A DNA stretch of 64,000 bases from an uncultured Alphaproteobacteria bacterium (lineage in GTDB: Bacteria > Pseudomonadota > Alphaproteobacteria > Rs-D84), in NCBI GenBank assembly GCA_951801825.1, contig CATOOF010000001.1:264936-328935 (forward strand), in the 5' to 3' direction. The notes beneath the pieces are model-generated. The model searched no databases, was not told the origin of the DNA, and saw only the letters and a program-made list of their open reading frames with translations. Made by a program: the position numbers and the translations under genes. The stretch's first letter is position 1, and every line of letters starts with the position of its first letter. Shown here in pieces: positions 42,462 to 52,694 of the stretch.

Positions 42462-43279
42462 AGCTTGTACCTGTCGTCGTTGATTACAATTACGGCTTTG
42501 CGGCGCAGTTGTTTTAATTGTTGGTCGGCGATAAACATTGCCTGTTTGAACATTGCGTTTTGCTTTATAATTTTATCCAAGTCGCCGTATTCTTTGGTCT
42601 TTTTTGTTTCGCACACCAGCAATACGGAATTATCCACGCGCGGTGACCATTTCAGTTTTGGCAGGCCCGCGACCCGTTCGCGTATGTCTGCCGATAATTC
42701 GTACTGCAGTGCGGTAAACTTTTGTGGTGCCCCCCCCAGTTTGGATGCGATTTCCATTGCATCGTCACAGCTCTTGGGTTTGGCTAATTTATTTGCGATA
42801 TCTTCTGGAATATCGACCAGTCGCACGATTGTCATTTCAATCGGCAGGCCATGCTGGCGCGCCAGGGCATTCCTTTCGGCCGTAATATCTTCATCCGATG
42901 CGGTTATTGTCGGCAGTACGGTTCGTGCCACAACAATCTGCCATGCAATGTCTGCACGTGTGGCGTTCATTGCCATTTCGCGTTCTGATGCGGACAAATC
43001 CCCCAGGTTCATGCGCTTAAGCTCTTTCTTTACATCGTCATCGGACGGTACGGCGTTAAAGTTCTGGGCATATGCCAGCTTTACATTATCGTCGATAATA
43101 TTTTGCAGTGCGATGCGTCTGTTGTCGGTCGCAGTATTTCCCTGGCGTGCCATCAGTTTTACGCGCGCGGTAATATCCGTATCCGTTATAGGTGTTCCGC
43201 CAACCGATGCAACCACAGATGCCGCCGACAACGGTGACGCCGTAACCAGCAATATCCCGATGTACAGATGTTTTAACAT
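42458..43279 (-). CDS. SurA-like periplasmic chaperone, short
   Basis: 273 aa from ATG 43279 (GAGAGGAAAAA upstream); signal peptide MLKHLYIGILLVTASPLSAA. The N-terminal SurA domain is recognisable: VASVGGTPITDTDITARVKL, RRIALQNIIDDNVKLAYAQ, SDDDVKKELKRM. Only about 120 residues follow, with a degraded parvulin-like region (IVRLVDIPEDIANKL) lacking the clear catalytic pattern, so it is probably a chaperone without prolyl isomerase activity. Between lptD and rlmN, the position of surA in the lptD operon of many proteobacteria. Confidence 0.75.
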   Translation of the reverse strand: MLKHLYIGILLVTASPLSAASVVASVGGTPITDTDITARVKLMARQGNTATDNRRIALQNIIDDNVKLAYAQNFNAVPSDDDVKKELKRMNLGDLSASEREMAMNATRADIAWQIVVARTVLPTITASDEDITAERNALARQHGLPIEMTIVRLVDIPEDIANKLAKPKSCDDAMEIASKLGGAPQKFTALQYELSADIRERVAGLPKLKWSPRVDNSVLLVCETKKTKEYGDLDKIIKQNAMFKQAMFIADQQLKQLRRKAVIVINDDRYKL

Positions 43280-43313
43280 TTTTTCCTCTCTTTCTTTTCC
43301 GTATGATTTATTT

Positions 43314-45329
43314 TTAATATTGTTGACCGTCAATGCTCATTCCAAATCGGAACTGAAACGTGGTGGTTCCCACATAGTCGTCTTTGATTGAATTATCACG
43401 GCGATACTGGGCCGACATGTAATAGCATGGATGCGTATAGAATATTCCGCCGGTATGGCTGTGGAATGCGCTCTCTGTCAGGTTGTATATGCCGTTCCAT
43501 TGCAACGCCCATCTGTCAGACAGTTTTATGCCCACACCGACCATTGCCTCGTTTATATCGTCGTCCAGGGTTTGTGCATCGATAAAGCGCTGTGACCAAA
43601 TATGGCCCGCAGACACATATGTTCCGGCGGTACCAATGCGTCCTGATGTTTCAACGTGACGCAGGGAAAAGTCGGTTCTGTCCACGCGGAAACGTGACGC
43701 TATGTCAAACCACTTCATATTATTGTATCCGATGCGGCCGACATAATCGGATGCGCCGTTGTGGAAACCACTGTTTGGGTCGGTGTCGGCGCGGTCGTTA
43801 AAATCGTACGTCTGCCCCAGGAATATCTCAACTGTTTTTCCGTTGATGTTGTTAAACGCGGCCCATCGCATGCCGTAATCGGCATATGTCCCGTTTTCCC
43901 ACAGGTCCAGTCCGGCAAAACGCTTGTCAGAAAACAGGGTTAAATCCGACAGAAACGCCCCGGCAGAATCATTGTTAAGCGCGAACTGGTCCTTTGATGT
44001 GTGTGTCATTGCAGTAATGCGTGCCCGCGGTTCCAGTACCTGGGTCCATGTGGTGGCGGGCCGGTACAGCGGCAATGCCCATTCCAAATATCCGCTGGGC
44101 AGGAATCTGTTTTTTAGTCCGGTAAATGTTTCGCCGTCTATCATGTCGGCGTGATCGAAATTATATACGTCGTATCTGGCGGCCATGCTGGCGGTGATGC
44201 GGTTGCCGCCCCATATTGTCCATGGCGAGGTTATGCGTGCATCGCCAACCACGCGCTGTGATGCGGTCCCGGAACCAGATATTCCCAGCACATCTGCACC
44301 GAATGTCAGATATGTTTCGCCGTAAATTGGTGCGGTCTGATAAACACCACGTATGTTTGGCAATATGTCGCCCGACGGTGTGGAATATCGGCCGCCCGTA
44401 CTGCGCAGTTCCTGGAACACATGTGCGTCGGCCACAACATATCCAGACTGGCCGAACAGTTCCAGGCGCGCACCTGAATCCAAGTATGGCTGGGAGTTAT
44501 AAAATCCGTACTTCTGCAGGTATGTTTTATCCGACGTGCGTTCTAAAAATATTGTCGCACGCGCGTACTCGCCCAGCTCTATTACGTCGTTGTTGAATAT
44601 ATGCCAGCGATTTTCGCCGTCCTTGTTTCGTGTGAACGACCCGCGGGTCCTGTATTGCGAATGTTCGGCATTAAGTCTGTGTTCCAGCTTGAACAAGGGG
44701 TTTTCCTGGGTCAGATATGCCAGCGTGAACGTAAGGTCCTGGGTCTCGGACAGATAAACATAAAAAGGAATGTTTATCATCGTACCCATTTTGTTGGTAG
44801 ACTCAAAATCCGGCATTAAAAAACCGGTCTTGTGTTTTACGCCCGGATCCGGCATTTCAAATATGGGAAACCAAAACGCCGGAACGCCATATATCCAGAA
44901 TACAGGATTATAAAAACGCAGCATGCGCGTTGCCATGTTATGGCGCACGGTTGTCGCCGATATCGTCCATGCATCGCCGTACGGGTCACATCCGTCGCAT
45001 GCGGTAAACGTAGCGTCGTGTGCGATGGTCAAATCGTTTTCGCGGGTTATGCTTTCCGCGTCCAGATACACATGCCGCCCCAGCCAGATTTTTATATCGT
45101 CGCCGGCCAGTTCACTGCCGTCTTTTGAAATGTATGAATCGCGCAGAGTCATGCGCTGGCCAGATTGGTTGATTATCTCGGTGTTGCCGGACGTCTGAAT
45201 GGATTCAGATTTTATATCGTATTCAATTTTATCGGCGATAATTGTTTTTGGTGCCGACATATCAACGGATGCGGCGTTTGCCGTAACACATGCCAGCGAT
45301 GAAAAAATCAAGGGACATATTTTTTTCAT
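43314..45329 (-). CDS. lptD: LPS-assembly outer-membrane protein LptD
   Basis: Outer-membrane translocon for lipopolysaccharide. 671 aa with signal peptide (MKKICPLIFSSLACVTANAA). The N-terminal OstA/jellyroll domain (APKTIIADKIEYDIKSESIQ, SGNTEIINQSGQRMTL) is followed by FYNPVFWIYGVPAFWFPIFE and KHKTGFLMPDFESTNKMG, characteristic of LptD, then the beta-barrel (RFLPSGYLEWALPLYRP). The final strand ends FQFRFGMSIDGQQY. Starts four bases inside the lptF gene end. Confidence 0.92.
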   Translation of the reverse strand: MKKICPLIFSSLACVTANAASVDMSAPKTIIADKIEYDIKSESIQTSGNTEIINQSGQRMTLRDSYISKDGSELAGDDIKIWLGRHVYLDAESITRENDLTIAHDATFTACDGCDPYGDAWTISATTVRHNMATRMLRFYNPVFWIYGVPAFWFPIFEMPDPGVKHKTGFLMPDFESTNKMGTMINIPFYVYLSETQDLTFTLAYLTQENPLFKLEHRLNAEHSQYRTRGSFTRNKDGENRWHIFNNDVIELGEYARATIFLERTSDKTYLQKYGFYNSQPYLDSGARLELFGQSGYVVADAHVFQELRSTGGRYSTPSGDILPNIRGVYQTAPIYGETYLTFGADVLGISGSGTASQRVVGDARITSPWTIWGGNRITASMAARYDVYNFDHADMIDGETFTGLKNRFLPSGYLEWALPLYRPATTWTQVLEPRARITAMTHTSKDQFALNNDSAGAFLSDLTLFSDKRFAGLDLWENGTYADYGMRWAAFNNINGKTVEIFLGQTYDFNDRADTDPNSGFHNGASDYVGRIGYNNMKWFDIASRFRVDRTDFSLRHVETSGRIGTAGTYVSAGHIWSQRFIDAQTLDDDINEAMVGVGIKLSDRWALQWNGIYNLTESAFHSHTGGIFYTHPCYYMSAQYRRDNSIKDDYVGTTTFQFRFGMSIDGQQY

Positions 45330-46384
45330 TTTCTATACAGTGCGAACAGTATGCCCCCCAGTAAGACAAATATAGCCACCCCCAGCAATGCAAAATGCGT
45401 AACACTGGAAACCATGTTAGATGCAGACATGAATGCGGCCATAACCACGGCCATTGCGGCAACCGCGACGGCGGGTGCAAAACTGGCGCGCCGCCGCAAC
45501 AGAGATGAACGCAACAGTATTGCCGTACACAGCACCGCCAACACAAGATTCATAATAGGCCCGTAAATACGTGAGCATAATTCCGACAGCACCGCCTTGT
45601 GCTGTTTTGCACTGGGGGCGTCAAACAGCGTCTTTACCAACTGCATCGTTGGGACGCGTCGAACGCGGAATGTACCGCTCATCCCCTTGTCGGCCACGTT
45701 CAGGTCCATGTCAAAACTCTCGAACGTGCCAACAGTGGTTGCACCGCCGGCCGACATCAGCGAACCGTTTGTCATTACTATTGACAATCCGCGCATCGTC
45801 GACACCAGTTTTCCTTTTTCTGCAAATATGGTTATCTGATTGTCCGGATTGCGTGTATCCGACAGCATTACCTGTGACAGGTCATGGCCCGACACCTTGT
45901 CCACATAGACCACCAGACCGTGTGACATTTCTGTAAACGCGGATTCCTGCAGTTTCATATGCGCCAGACCGTATCGCAGGTTCCATTGGGTGTCGTAAAA
46001 AGTTCCCTGGGATGCGGGTACAATCCACAGATTCAGCACAAAGTGCATCGCGGTCAGCACCGCCGCCAGAATTAATGCCGGGCGTGCAATTTGCCGCGGC
46101 GACAGGCTGGATGCGGCCAGCACGGTAATTTCATTGTCTGAAATCATTTTGTTGTATACGAAAATTATGGCGATAAACGTGACGAACGGTACGATTATGG
46201 AAACAATAAAGGGCACCATCAGCATAGTCAGCCCCAGAAAGTTCGTCAGCTGTATTCCGTAATTCAGCAGGAATTTCATCATCGACATTATCTGCACCAT
46301 CCAGGCCAGGCCCGTTAAAACCAGCAACAGCATTATGAATATCATTATCAGCTGGCGCAAAAAATATCGGTTTATAATTTTCAT
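45326..46384 (-). CDS. LPS export permease LptF/LptG family
   Basis: Inner-membrane permease of the Lpt bridge. I choose ATG 46384 (352 aa, MKIINRYFLRQ), which lies exactly where the promoter predicts transcription to start; ATG 46387 is adjacent in frame. Six hydrophobic segments in a 3+3 pattern flank a periplasmic beta-jellyroll. VYNKMISDNEITVLAASSLS (LptF/G signature) and YGPIMNLVLAVLCTAIL are visible. Only one of the pair is present in this operon; its partner and LptB must be elsewhere. First gene of lptF-lptD-surA-rlmN-41071. Confidence 0.88.
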   Translation of the reverse strand: MKIINRYFLRQLIMIFIMLLLVLTGLAWMVQIMSMMKFLLNYGIQLTNFLGLTMLMVPFIVSIIVPFVTFIAIIFVYNKMISDNEITVLAASSLSPRQIARPALILAAVLTAMHFVLNLWIVPASQGTFYDTQWNLRYGLAHMKLQESAFTEMSHGLVVYVDKVSGHDLSQVMLSDTRNPDNQITIFAEKGKLVSTMRGLSIVMTNGSLMSAGGATTVGTFESFDMDLNVADKGMSGTFRVRRVPTMQLVKTLFDAPSAKQHKAVLSELCSRIYGPIMNLVLAVLCTAILLRSSLLRRRASFAPAVAVAAMAVVMAAFMSASNMVSSVTHFALLGVAIFVLLGGILFALYRK

Positions 46385-46391
46385 CATGCTC

Positions 46392-46420
46392 AGTATAAAG
46401 CCCAAAAGGGTAAGCGTCAA
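46392..46420 (-). promoter_or_regulatory. Promoter of the lptF-lptD-surA-rlmN operon
   Basis: On the minus strand TTGACG (46420-46415), 17 bases, TATACT (46397-46392). The ATG at 46384 is 7 bases beyond the -10 box. Confidence 0.65.
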
Positions 46421-46547
46421 ATTTTTCTTGCATTTTTACGATTCGCACAGCATAATAAAAATGTTCTTAAAAGTTTTTTTAAGGGCGGGGTTGAAAGACC
46501 CCGCTCTTATCATAAAGGCATCATAAAACAACATAAGGAGAATACGA

Positions 46548-48086
46548 ATGTCTTTTGTTTCAATGCCGCGCCAGGATTTGCTGTTGGCGATTGACTCGTT
46601 GGCCCAGGAAAAGATGATTGACCGCGAGATAGTTATTGACTCGTTAGAGGCTGCAATTGCCAAGATTGCCAAACATAAATACGGCGAAGAATTCAATATC
46701 GTTGCGAACATAGACCGCAAAAACGGTGCAATTTATGTAAAGCGCCTGTTTGATGTTATTGAATCCCCGGCGGCGGTTGGTGATGAATATGATGCCGGCA
46801 CTATGCTGACGGTTGCCCAGGCAAAAAAGTATGCAAAAAATCCGGCGGTCGGCGACGTTGTCGAAGATCCTCTGCCGGAACCGGAATTCGGCCGCATGGC
46901 GTTCCAGACGGCAAAACAGATTATGACGGCCCGCGTACGTGATGCGGAAAAAGGCCGCCAGTATGAAGAATTCAAAGACAATATCGGTGATATCGTATCT
47001 GGTGTGGTAAAGCGTATAGAGTTCGGCAATGTATTTGTCGATATAAACGGCAAGGCAGAAGGTTATATCAAGGGAACAGAACTGATTCCGGGCGAACGCC
47101 TTAGCGTTGGTGACCGCGTGCGTGCGCTGATTATGGACGTTGCGCGCAGCAATACCGGTCCCCAGATTTTCCTGACCCGCACCCATCCGATGTTTATGGA
47201 AAAACTGTTCGTTCAAGAGGTTCCGGAAATATACGAAGGTGTTATCAAAATCAAATCCGTGTCACGCGCGCCGGGTTCTCATGCGAAAATCGCGGTTGAA
47301 ACCCAGGATCCGTCCATCGACGCGGTCGGCATGACGGTCGGTATCAAAGGAACTCGTATCCAGCCGGTTATCAACGAATGCCACGGTGAAAAAATCGATG
47401 TTATATTGTATTCAGACGACCCGGCGGTGTTCATCGTTAACGCGATGCAGCCGGCCAAGGTGGCAAAGATTATCGTCGACGAAGACACACGCACGGCCGC
47501 CGTTGTCGTAACCGAAGACCAGCAGTCACTGGCAATCGGCCGCCGCGGCCAGAACGTCCGTCTGGCGTCCCAACTGACAGGCTGGAACATCGATGTCATG
47601 AACGAGGCCCAGGAACAGGAACGTCGCGCCAAAGAGTTCAAGGAAAAGACGGAACTGTTTATAAAGGGTCTGGATGTTGATGAAATGATTGCGCACCTGC
47701 TGATTACAGAAGGTTTCCGTACAATCGAAGAAATTGCATTCGTTGACAAAGGCGAACTGGAATCGATTGAGGGCTTTAACACCGAACTGGCGTCAGAACT
47801 GCAGACCCGTGCCAAGTCATATCTGGACAAGATAGAACAGGATTATATGGATGCCGGCCACAAAATCGGCATGTCAGACGACCTGTTGAATTTTGACTTT
47901 ATAAAGCGTCCTGTTATCATGAAACTTGGCGAAAACGGTGTAAAATCTCTGTCTGATTTGGCGGATTTGGCATCGGATGAATTGGTTGAAATCCTGGGCG
48001 AAGATATGATGAGTCCCCGCCTGGCCGCCCGTGTTATCATGAAGGCGCGTGAAATCGCATATGATATCAAGCAGGACGAAGAATAA
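46548..48086 (+). CDS. nusA: Transcription termination/antitermination factor NusA
   Basis: Binds RNA polymerase and nascent RNA. 512 aa, start ATG 46548 with AAGGAGAATACG upstream. N-terminal domain (LLLAIDSLAQEKMIDREIVI), S1 domain (GDIVSGVVKRIEFGNVFVDI), KH1 and KH2 (GMTVGIKGTRIQPVINECHG; LAIGRRGQNVRLASQLTGW) and two C-terminal acidic repeats (FRTIEEIAFVDKGELESIEG and GVKSLSDLADLASDELVEIL). rimP, usually upstream, and the small YlxR protein, usually between nusA and infB, are both missing. Confidence 0.96.
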   Translation: MSFVSMPRQDLLLAIDSLAQEKMIDREIVIDSLEAAIAKIAKHKYGEEFNIVANIDRKNGAIYVKRLFDVIESPAAVGDEYDAGTMLTVAQAKKYAKNPAVGDVVEDPLPEPEFGRMAFQTAKQIMTARVRDAEKGRQYEEFKDNIGDIVSGVVKRIEFGNVFVDINGKAEGYIKGTELIPGERLSVGDRVRALIMDVARSNTGPQIFLTRTHPMFMEKLFVQEVPEIYEGVIKIKSVSRAPGSHAKIAVETQDPSIDAVGMTVGIKGTRIQPVINECHGEKIDVILYSDDPAVFIVNAMQPAKVAKIIVDEDTRTAAVVVTEDQQSLAIGRRGQNVRLASQLTGWNIDVMNEAQEQERRAKEFKEKTELFIKGLDVDEMIAHLLITEGFRTIEEIAFVDKGELESIEGFNTELASELQTRAKSYLDKIEQDYMDAGHKIGMSDDLLNFDFIKRPVIMKLGENGVKSLSDLADLASDELVEILGEDMMSPRLAARVIMKAREIAYDIKQDEE

Positions 48087-48148
48087 TAATAAAAGAACAA
48101 AATCGGGCGCATTGCCCGGGCACGACAAAACAAAGCGAGGATAAGTTT

Positions 48149-50539
48149 ATGGCAACACTAACACTTGGGAAATCTGTAACAATAGACCAGGTCGCAAGCA
48201 AAAAGGGCGATGCCGTTTTTGTTGAACGCCGTCGTCGCGTCGTGGCGCCGGGCACACGCGAACTGCGCGAGGAACCGTCTGCACCATCCGCACCGCGCAA
48301 TGCGGCGGATGAAAAGCTGCGTGCGGTCCTGGAGGCGGCGCGTGCCCGCGAAGAACAGCGCCGTGCCCGCGAAGCGGCCGAGGCGGCCGCCGCCGCGGCC
48401 CGTGCCGCCGAGATAGAGCGTGAAACGCGCGAGTATGAACAGGTAAAAGAACAGCTGGCCGCGCGTGAAAGCGCCGCCGCCGATGCGGTCGAAGAAAAAG
48501 CGGCCCCTGAAACGCCAAAGGCCGCCGCGCCCCAGAAAACGTTTTCAACGCCGGCCCCGCGTGGCAATCGCGGTGATGACGATGACAACGCCCGCGGTCC
48601 GTCGCGTAACAACCACAATAAAAAAGACTTTAAAAAAGGTGGCAAGATATCGCTGCACGATATTGTTATCGGTGGTGGCGACGATGATGATGAAATCGCA
48701 CTGCGCGGTGCAAACCGCCGCCGGTCCGAGGCATCGCTGAAGCGTTTCCGCGAAAAAGCGCGCGCAATGTTTACCGCCCCGCAAAAGGTCGCGCACGAGG
48801 TTGTTCTGGGCGATACAATTACGGTCAAAGACCTGGCCGCGGCAATGGCGGAAAAGGTCGGGAACGTTGTTAAAAAGTTAATGGAAATGGGCATGATGGC
48901 ATCCCAGAACCAGTCGATTGACGCGGATACCGCGGAACTGGTTGCGGCGGAATTCGGTGCGACGGTAAAGCGCGTTGATGTAAAGCCGTATGCCGATATT
49001 TTGGAACGTGCGCCCAATCCTGAAAACCTGACGCCGCGTGCGCCGGTTGTAACGGTTGTGGGTCACGTTGACCATGGTAAAACATCGCTGTTGGATGCGT
49101 TCCGTAATGCGAACGTCGCCGCGCGCGAGGCCGGCGGCATAACCCAGCATGTTTCCGCGTACGAGGTTAAATCGAAATCAGGTGCGATGATAACATTCCT
49201 GGACACGCCGGGCCATGAAACATTTACGGCCATGCGTGCCCGCGGTGCCCAGATGGCGGACATTGTTGTTCTGGTTGTTGCGGCCAACGATTCAATCATG
49301 CCCCAAACGATAGAGGCGATTAATCACATCCGCGCGGCCAAGGTTCCGTTTATTGTCGCTATCAATAAAATTGACCTGCCGGAGGCAAACCCCACCCGCG
49401 TAAAGACCGACCTGCTTCAGCAGGAGGTCCAAGTAGAAGACATGGGCGGCGATATTCAGTGTGTTGAAATATCCGCGACCAAGAAAATAGGTTTAGACAA
49501 GCTTGAAGACGCCATATTGCTTCAGGCGGAAATGATGGAATTAAAAGCTGATGCGGACATGCCGGCCGTCGCATACGTGGTAGAGGCGAAAATGGAAAAA
49601 GGCCTGGGCTCGGTCGCGACCGTCCTGATGCGCCAGGGTACATTAAAAGTTGGCGATGTATTCGTTGTCGGTGAAACATTCGGTCGCGTTCGTGGTCTGA
49701 TTAACTCGGCCGGTGTGCGTGTGAAATCTGTCAAACCGGGCCAGCCGGTCGTGGTTTTAGGTCTGGATGCGGTGCCGAACGCGGGTGATGAACTGCGCGT
49801 AATGGAAACCGACGCCCAAGCGCGCGAGGTTGCCGCCTATCGCATACAAAAGGCCAAGGACAAGGCGAACGCGATAAAGCGCTCTTCGTTAGAAGAGTTG
49901 TTTGCAAAGCGCGATGAAAATAAAAAGCTGACGCTGCCGGTGATTTTGCGTGCCGACGTTCAAGGGTCTGTTGAGGCGATAACCGACATGCTAAAAGACA
50001 TTAACACGGACAAGGCCGGGGTTGAAATCCTGTCGGCTGGCGTGGGTCAGATAACAGAGGGTGATATCCGCCTGGCCACGGCCAGTGGCGCCGTAATAAT
50101 CGCGTTTAACGTCCGCGCCGATGCGGCCGTACGTGACATGGCGCGCGCGGGTAATGTTGATATCCGCTATCACAGTGTTGTGTACCGCATCACGGACGAG
50201 CTAAAAGAAATCCTGTCGGGTAAACTGGCCCCCGAACGCCGCGAGAACTTTATAGGCTATGCCGATGTTATCGCACTGTTTACCGTGGGCAAGGGCGTAC
50301 GCGTTGCCGGTTGCCGCATGTCAGAGGGCACCATAAAGAAAGACGCGTTTGTGCGCCTGTTGCGCAACAATGTTGTTATCTACGATGGCAAGATTGGCGA
50401 ACTGCGCCGTGAAAAGAACGAGGTAAAGGAAGTATCCGGCGGTGTAGAGTTTGGTATGTCGTTTGATAAATACAACGACCTGAAAGAGGGCGACCGCGTA
50501 GAATGTTATGAGGTCGAAGAAGTCCGCGCCAAACTATAA
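48149..50539 (+). CDS. infB: Translation initiation factor IF-2
   Basis: GTPase that places initiator tRNA on the ribosome. 796 aa. The N-terminal 270 residues are low-complexity Ala/Arg/Glu (coiled coil). GTPase motifs follow: [12 protein letters not shown] (about 308-319), [21 protein letters not shown]. Then EFG-like domains [34 protein letters not shown], ending with [14 protein letters not shown] hairpin without T-run (48101-48118) lies between nusA and infB, so the two are probably co-transcribed. Confidence 0.97.
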   Translation: MATLTLGKSVTIDQVASKKGDAVFVERRRRVVAPGTRELREEPSAPSAPRNAADEKLRAVLEAARAREEQRRAREAAEAAAAAARAAEIERETREYEQVKEQLAARESAAADAVEEKAAPETPKAAAPQKTFSTPAPRGNRGDDDDNARGPSRNNHNKKDFKKGGKISLHDIVIGGGDDDDEIALRGANRRRSEASLKRFREKARAMFTAPQKVAHEVVLGDTITVKDLAAAMAEKVGNVVKKLMEMGMMASQNQSIDADTAELVAAEFGATVKRVDVKPYADILERAPNPENLTPRAPVVTVVGHVDHGKTSLLDAFRNANVAAREAGGITQHVSAYEVKSKSGAMITFLDTPGHETFTAMRARGAQMADIVVLVVAANDSIMPQTIEAINHIRAAKVPFIVAINKIDLPEANPTRVKTDLLQQEVQVEDMGGDIQCVEISATKKIGLDKLEDAILLQAEMMELKADADMPAVAYVVEAKMEKGLGSVATVLMRQGTLKVGDVFVVGETFGRVRGLINSAGVRVKSVKPGQPVVVLGLDAVPNAGDELRVMETDAQAREVAAYRIQKAKDKANAIKRSSLEELFAKRDENKKLTLPVILRADVQGSVEAITDMLKDINTDKAGVEILSAGVGQITEGDIRLATASGAVIIAFNVRADAAVRDMARAGNVDIRYHSVVYRITDELKEILSGKLAPERRENFIGYADVIALFTVGKGVRVAGCRMSEGTIKKDAFVRLLRNNVVIYDGKIGELRREKNEVKEVSGGVEFGMSFDKYNDLKEGDRVECYEVEEVRAKL

Positions 50540-50560
50540 GATTGTAAAATCAGAAAACAA

Positions 50561-50591
50561 AAATCCCCGCCATATGGCGGGGTGTTTTTTT
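50561..50591. terminator. Terminator of infB
   Basis: ATCCCCGCC-ATAT-GGCGGGGTG then TTTTTTT. It lies between convergent infB and the OmpA-like gene. Confidence 0.9.
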
Positions 50592-50602
50592 GTGAACACA
50601 GA

Positions 50603-51250
50603 TTACTTGTTCGGTATGATTTTGATTTCAACACGACGATTCTGGGCACGGCCCGCCGCATCAGCGTTCGATGCAATCGGATTGGAAGAGCCCATACCGA
50701 TTATTTCGAATCGTTTGGCCGCGACACCCTGGCCCTGGAGATATGCCGCCACGGCCGCCGCACGATTGCGTGACAGGCTCTGGTTATATTCCGCGCTACC
50801 TGTGCTGTCGGTATAGCCGGACACCATTACGGTTGAATTGCTGTATTTATTCAAAACCTTTGCTACGGAATTCAATGTCGCATAAAAGTTTGCATTGATA
50901 TCCGCAGAATCGGTTTTAAACGTGATATTACCCGGCATAATCAGACGAATGCTGTCATTATCGCGAACAACGCCAACACCGGTCGATGCCAACTCTGCGC
51001 GCAGTTCCGCCTCTTGGACATCCAGATAGTATCCAACGCCACCACCAACGGCCGCACCCGCCAAGGCCCCAACCAGGGCGCCCTTGCCACTGTTGCCGGC
51101 AACCAGTGCACCCGTTCCGGCGCCAACGGCCGTACCGATTGCGGTGCCCCATACGGCCTTGGACGTCTGTGACTGGCCCGTATAGGGATTTGTTGTCGTA
51201 CAGCCGCCCAAAAATGCCGCCATCAGCGCAAATGTTGCGAATTGTTTCAT
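50603..51250 (-). CDS. OmpA-like lipoprotein with glycine zipper (YiaD type)
   Basis: 215 aa: lipobox FLGGC (Cys 17), a Gly-zipper region (AIGTAVGAGTGALVAG, GALVGALAGAAVGGGVGYYL, about 36-80) and a C-terminal OmpA domain (NITFKTDSADINANFYATL, VSGYTDSTGSAEYNQSLSRN, GMGSSNPIASN, QNRRVEIKI). The Gly zipper may associate with membrane, the OmpA domain with peptidoglycan. Third protein in the window with this domain, after Pal and the lipoprotein at 28.3 kb. Confidence 0.88.
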   Translation of the reverse strand: MKQFATFALMAAFLGGCTTTNPYTGQSQTSKAVWGTAIGTAVGAGTGALVAGNSGKGALVGALAGAAVGGGVGYYLDVQEAELRAELASTGVGVVRDNDSIRLIMPGNITFKTDSADINANFYATLNSVAKVLNKYSNSTVMVSGYTDSTGSAEYNQSLSRNRAAAVAAYLQGQGVAAKRFEIIGMGSSNPIASNADAAGRAQNRRVEIKIIPNK

Positions 51251-51296
51251 AGCTTTCTCCTTTCCGATTTATATACGCCGGGTATTTTACAATATT

Positions 51297-51524
51297 TTAG
51301 CGAACCTTGCCACTGATATTGCGAACCAACGAATTGCGGGCGGCAATTGTATCCGCGGCGGCATTGATTACTTTTGCATTAGGCGTACGTTCTGTGGGCT
51401 GGGGCTCTTTTTTACGCGAACAGCCATAGTTCATATGAAATACCAACATTGCGCTAAACGCGGTGTATCCCAACAGTTCAAAAATTTCTTTTATTTCTTT
51501 TTTCCAGTCTGTTTTGTTTTTCAT
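51297..51524 (-). CDS. Small membrane-associated protein, unknown
   Basis: 75 aa, ATG 51524 with AAGGAT upstream. Charged start MKNKTDWKKEIKEIFELL, one short hydrophobic stretch (GYTAFSAMLVFHMNYG) then a polar tail. Not recognised. It lies just downstream of the tRNA-Val terminator on the same strand. Confidence 0.5.
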   Translation of the reverse strand: MKNKTDWKKEIKEIFELLGYTAFSAMLVFHMNYGCSRKKEPQPTERTPNAKVINAAADTIAARNSLVRNISGKVR

Positions 51525-51553
51525 ATTCTTGTATCCTTTTTAGTATATATCCA

Positions 51554-51576
51554 TAAAAAACCGCCCGTATGGGCGG
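51554..51576 (-). terminator. Terminator of tRNA-Val
   Basis: On the minus strand CCGCCC-ATAC-GGGCGG followed by TTTTTT, 7 bases after the tRNA CCA end. Confidence 0.85.
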
Positions 51577-51583
51577 AAAATCT

Positions 51584-51660
51584 TGGTGGATGTTGAGGGA
51601 CTCAAACCCCCGACCCTCTCGGTGTAAACGAGATGCTCTAATCAACTGAGCTAAACATCC
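51584..51660 (-). tRNA. tRNA-Val (TAC)
   Basis: 77 bases on the minus strand. Acceptor GGATGTT/AACATCC, D-arm GCTCAGTTGATTAGAGC, anticodon stem TCTCG/CGAGA with loop TTTACAC (anticodon TAC), T-arm GGGGG-TTTGAGT-CCCTC and an encoded CCA end. Confidence 0.95.
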
Positions 51661-51715
51661 ATACACTTAAGCGAGATGCATATTAAAGTATTTTTTCCCG
51701 TTTGTCCAGAAAATT

Positions 51716-52687
51716 TTAACGATTATACGACTGATTATTGCGATTGTTACGATTATACTCGTCTTTGGCCGCGCGCAGGTTAGCACTATGCGCCGTCAGA
51801 CATTCCTGCATGCCTGTACGCTGGGCCATGGAACGATCGCTCTCGCACTTGTTGTTATATCCGTTGGAATTGCGCGGCTGTTTTGATGTATCTACTATCA
51901 AACCGGTGTTTATCAGCAACTTAAAATCCGTCGCCAGTTGTTTGCGTGCCTCAGACGATACTGTTTGGCCTGTATTGGTTGCCTCTGTTATAATCGCATA
52001 GTTGTTCCCCAGACAGTTTATCATTTCCAGAGTATCCAATTTGGATGCACAGTTTTCTGCCCCGGCGAGATACACATTTGTAATGCGCTCTTTATTGGCC
52101 CCAGAGGTATACGAACCGCCGCTATACGCCCCGGACGCACTTGCGGTATTGGGGTTGTTGGTGCCCGCGCCTGCGGCCTGCAGCTTGGTGGTCAGTATCG
52201 CCTTTTCCAGCTGTGTTTTAAAGCGGCGAATCATGGCATCCATGTACTCGTACTGTTTGTTCATCTGTTGGGTAATTACCGTCGTTTTTAGCGCAACAAC
52301 GTCCCGCATCAGCTGTTTGTCGGCCCCGCTGGGGTTTTCCTGTTCGCCGATGTTATATGCATGCACGCTGCACAGCGCCAGTTCCGGCGTTATTCGGTCA
52401 TTGTTTTCATCGTCACAGCCGTCGCTGGCACTGCGTGCCGCGGCCGCGGCGGTGGTTGCCGCCTGCTGTGCCTGGTATTGTGCCGCGGCCTGCCCGGCTT
52501 CATATCCTTGCATATAGTTGTTTAGACCATAGCTAGATGATGTTTGTTGGCTTAAAAAAGAGGGGGGCTGATACGAAAAAGCATTAAAAGATGCAGAAGT
52601 CGCGTAACACGGCATATTCAGGCCCGCCACTGCCGATATGCCCAGTGCAAATAATGATGTTTTAAAGATTTTATTTACTGTTTTCAT
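51716..52687 (-). CDS. Secreted protein of unknown function, lineage-specific
   Basis: 323 aa from ATG 52687 (MKTVNKIFKTSLFALGISAVAGLN..., signal peptide ending near MPCYA). The mature part has a Tyr/Gln/Ala-rich start, an Ala run, then DGCDDENNDRITPELALCSV, a helical middle (KTTVITQQMNKQYEYMDAMI), a GAENCASKLDTLEMINCLGN segment and a final CESDRSMAQRTGMQECL. Cys are in pairs, as in the neighbouring secreted proteins. It starts 7 bases after the 602-residue protein ends, so they are co-transcribed. Helical mid-part could suggest a VirB5-like role, but that is speculation. Confidence 0.6.
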   Translation of the reverse strand: MKTVNKIFKTSLFALGISAVAGLNMPCYATSASFNAFSYQPPSFLSQQTSSSYGLNNYMQGYEAGQAAAQYQAQQAATTAAAAARSASDGCDDENNDRITPELALCSVHAYNIGEQENPSGADKQLMRDVVALKTTVITQQMNKQYEYMDAMIRRFKTQLEKAILTTKLQAAGAGTNNPNTASASGAYSGGSYTSGANKERITNVYLAGAENCASKLDTLEMINCLGNNYAIITEATNTGQTVSSEARKQLATDFKLLINTGLIVDTSKQPRNSNGYNNKCESDRSMAQRTGMQECLTAHSANLRAAKDEYNRNNRNNQSYNR

Positions 52688-52694
52688 TATTAAT

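Noticed and set aside
42465-43391. 308-codon plus-strand frame
   Set aside because: Antisense to surA; Ser-rich shadow composition, no ribosome site, no motif.
48067-49017. 316-codon minus-strand frame
   Set aside because: Antisense to the Ala/Arg-rich N-terminal part of infB, whose composition opens long reverse frames; Ser/Arg/Ala-rich with no domain.
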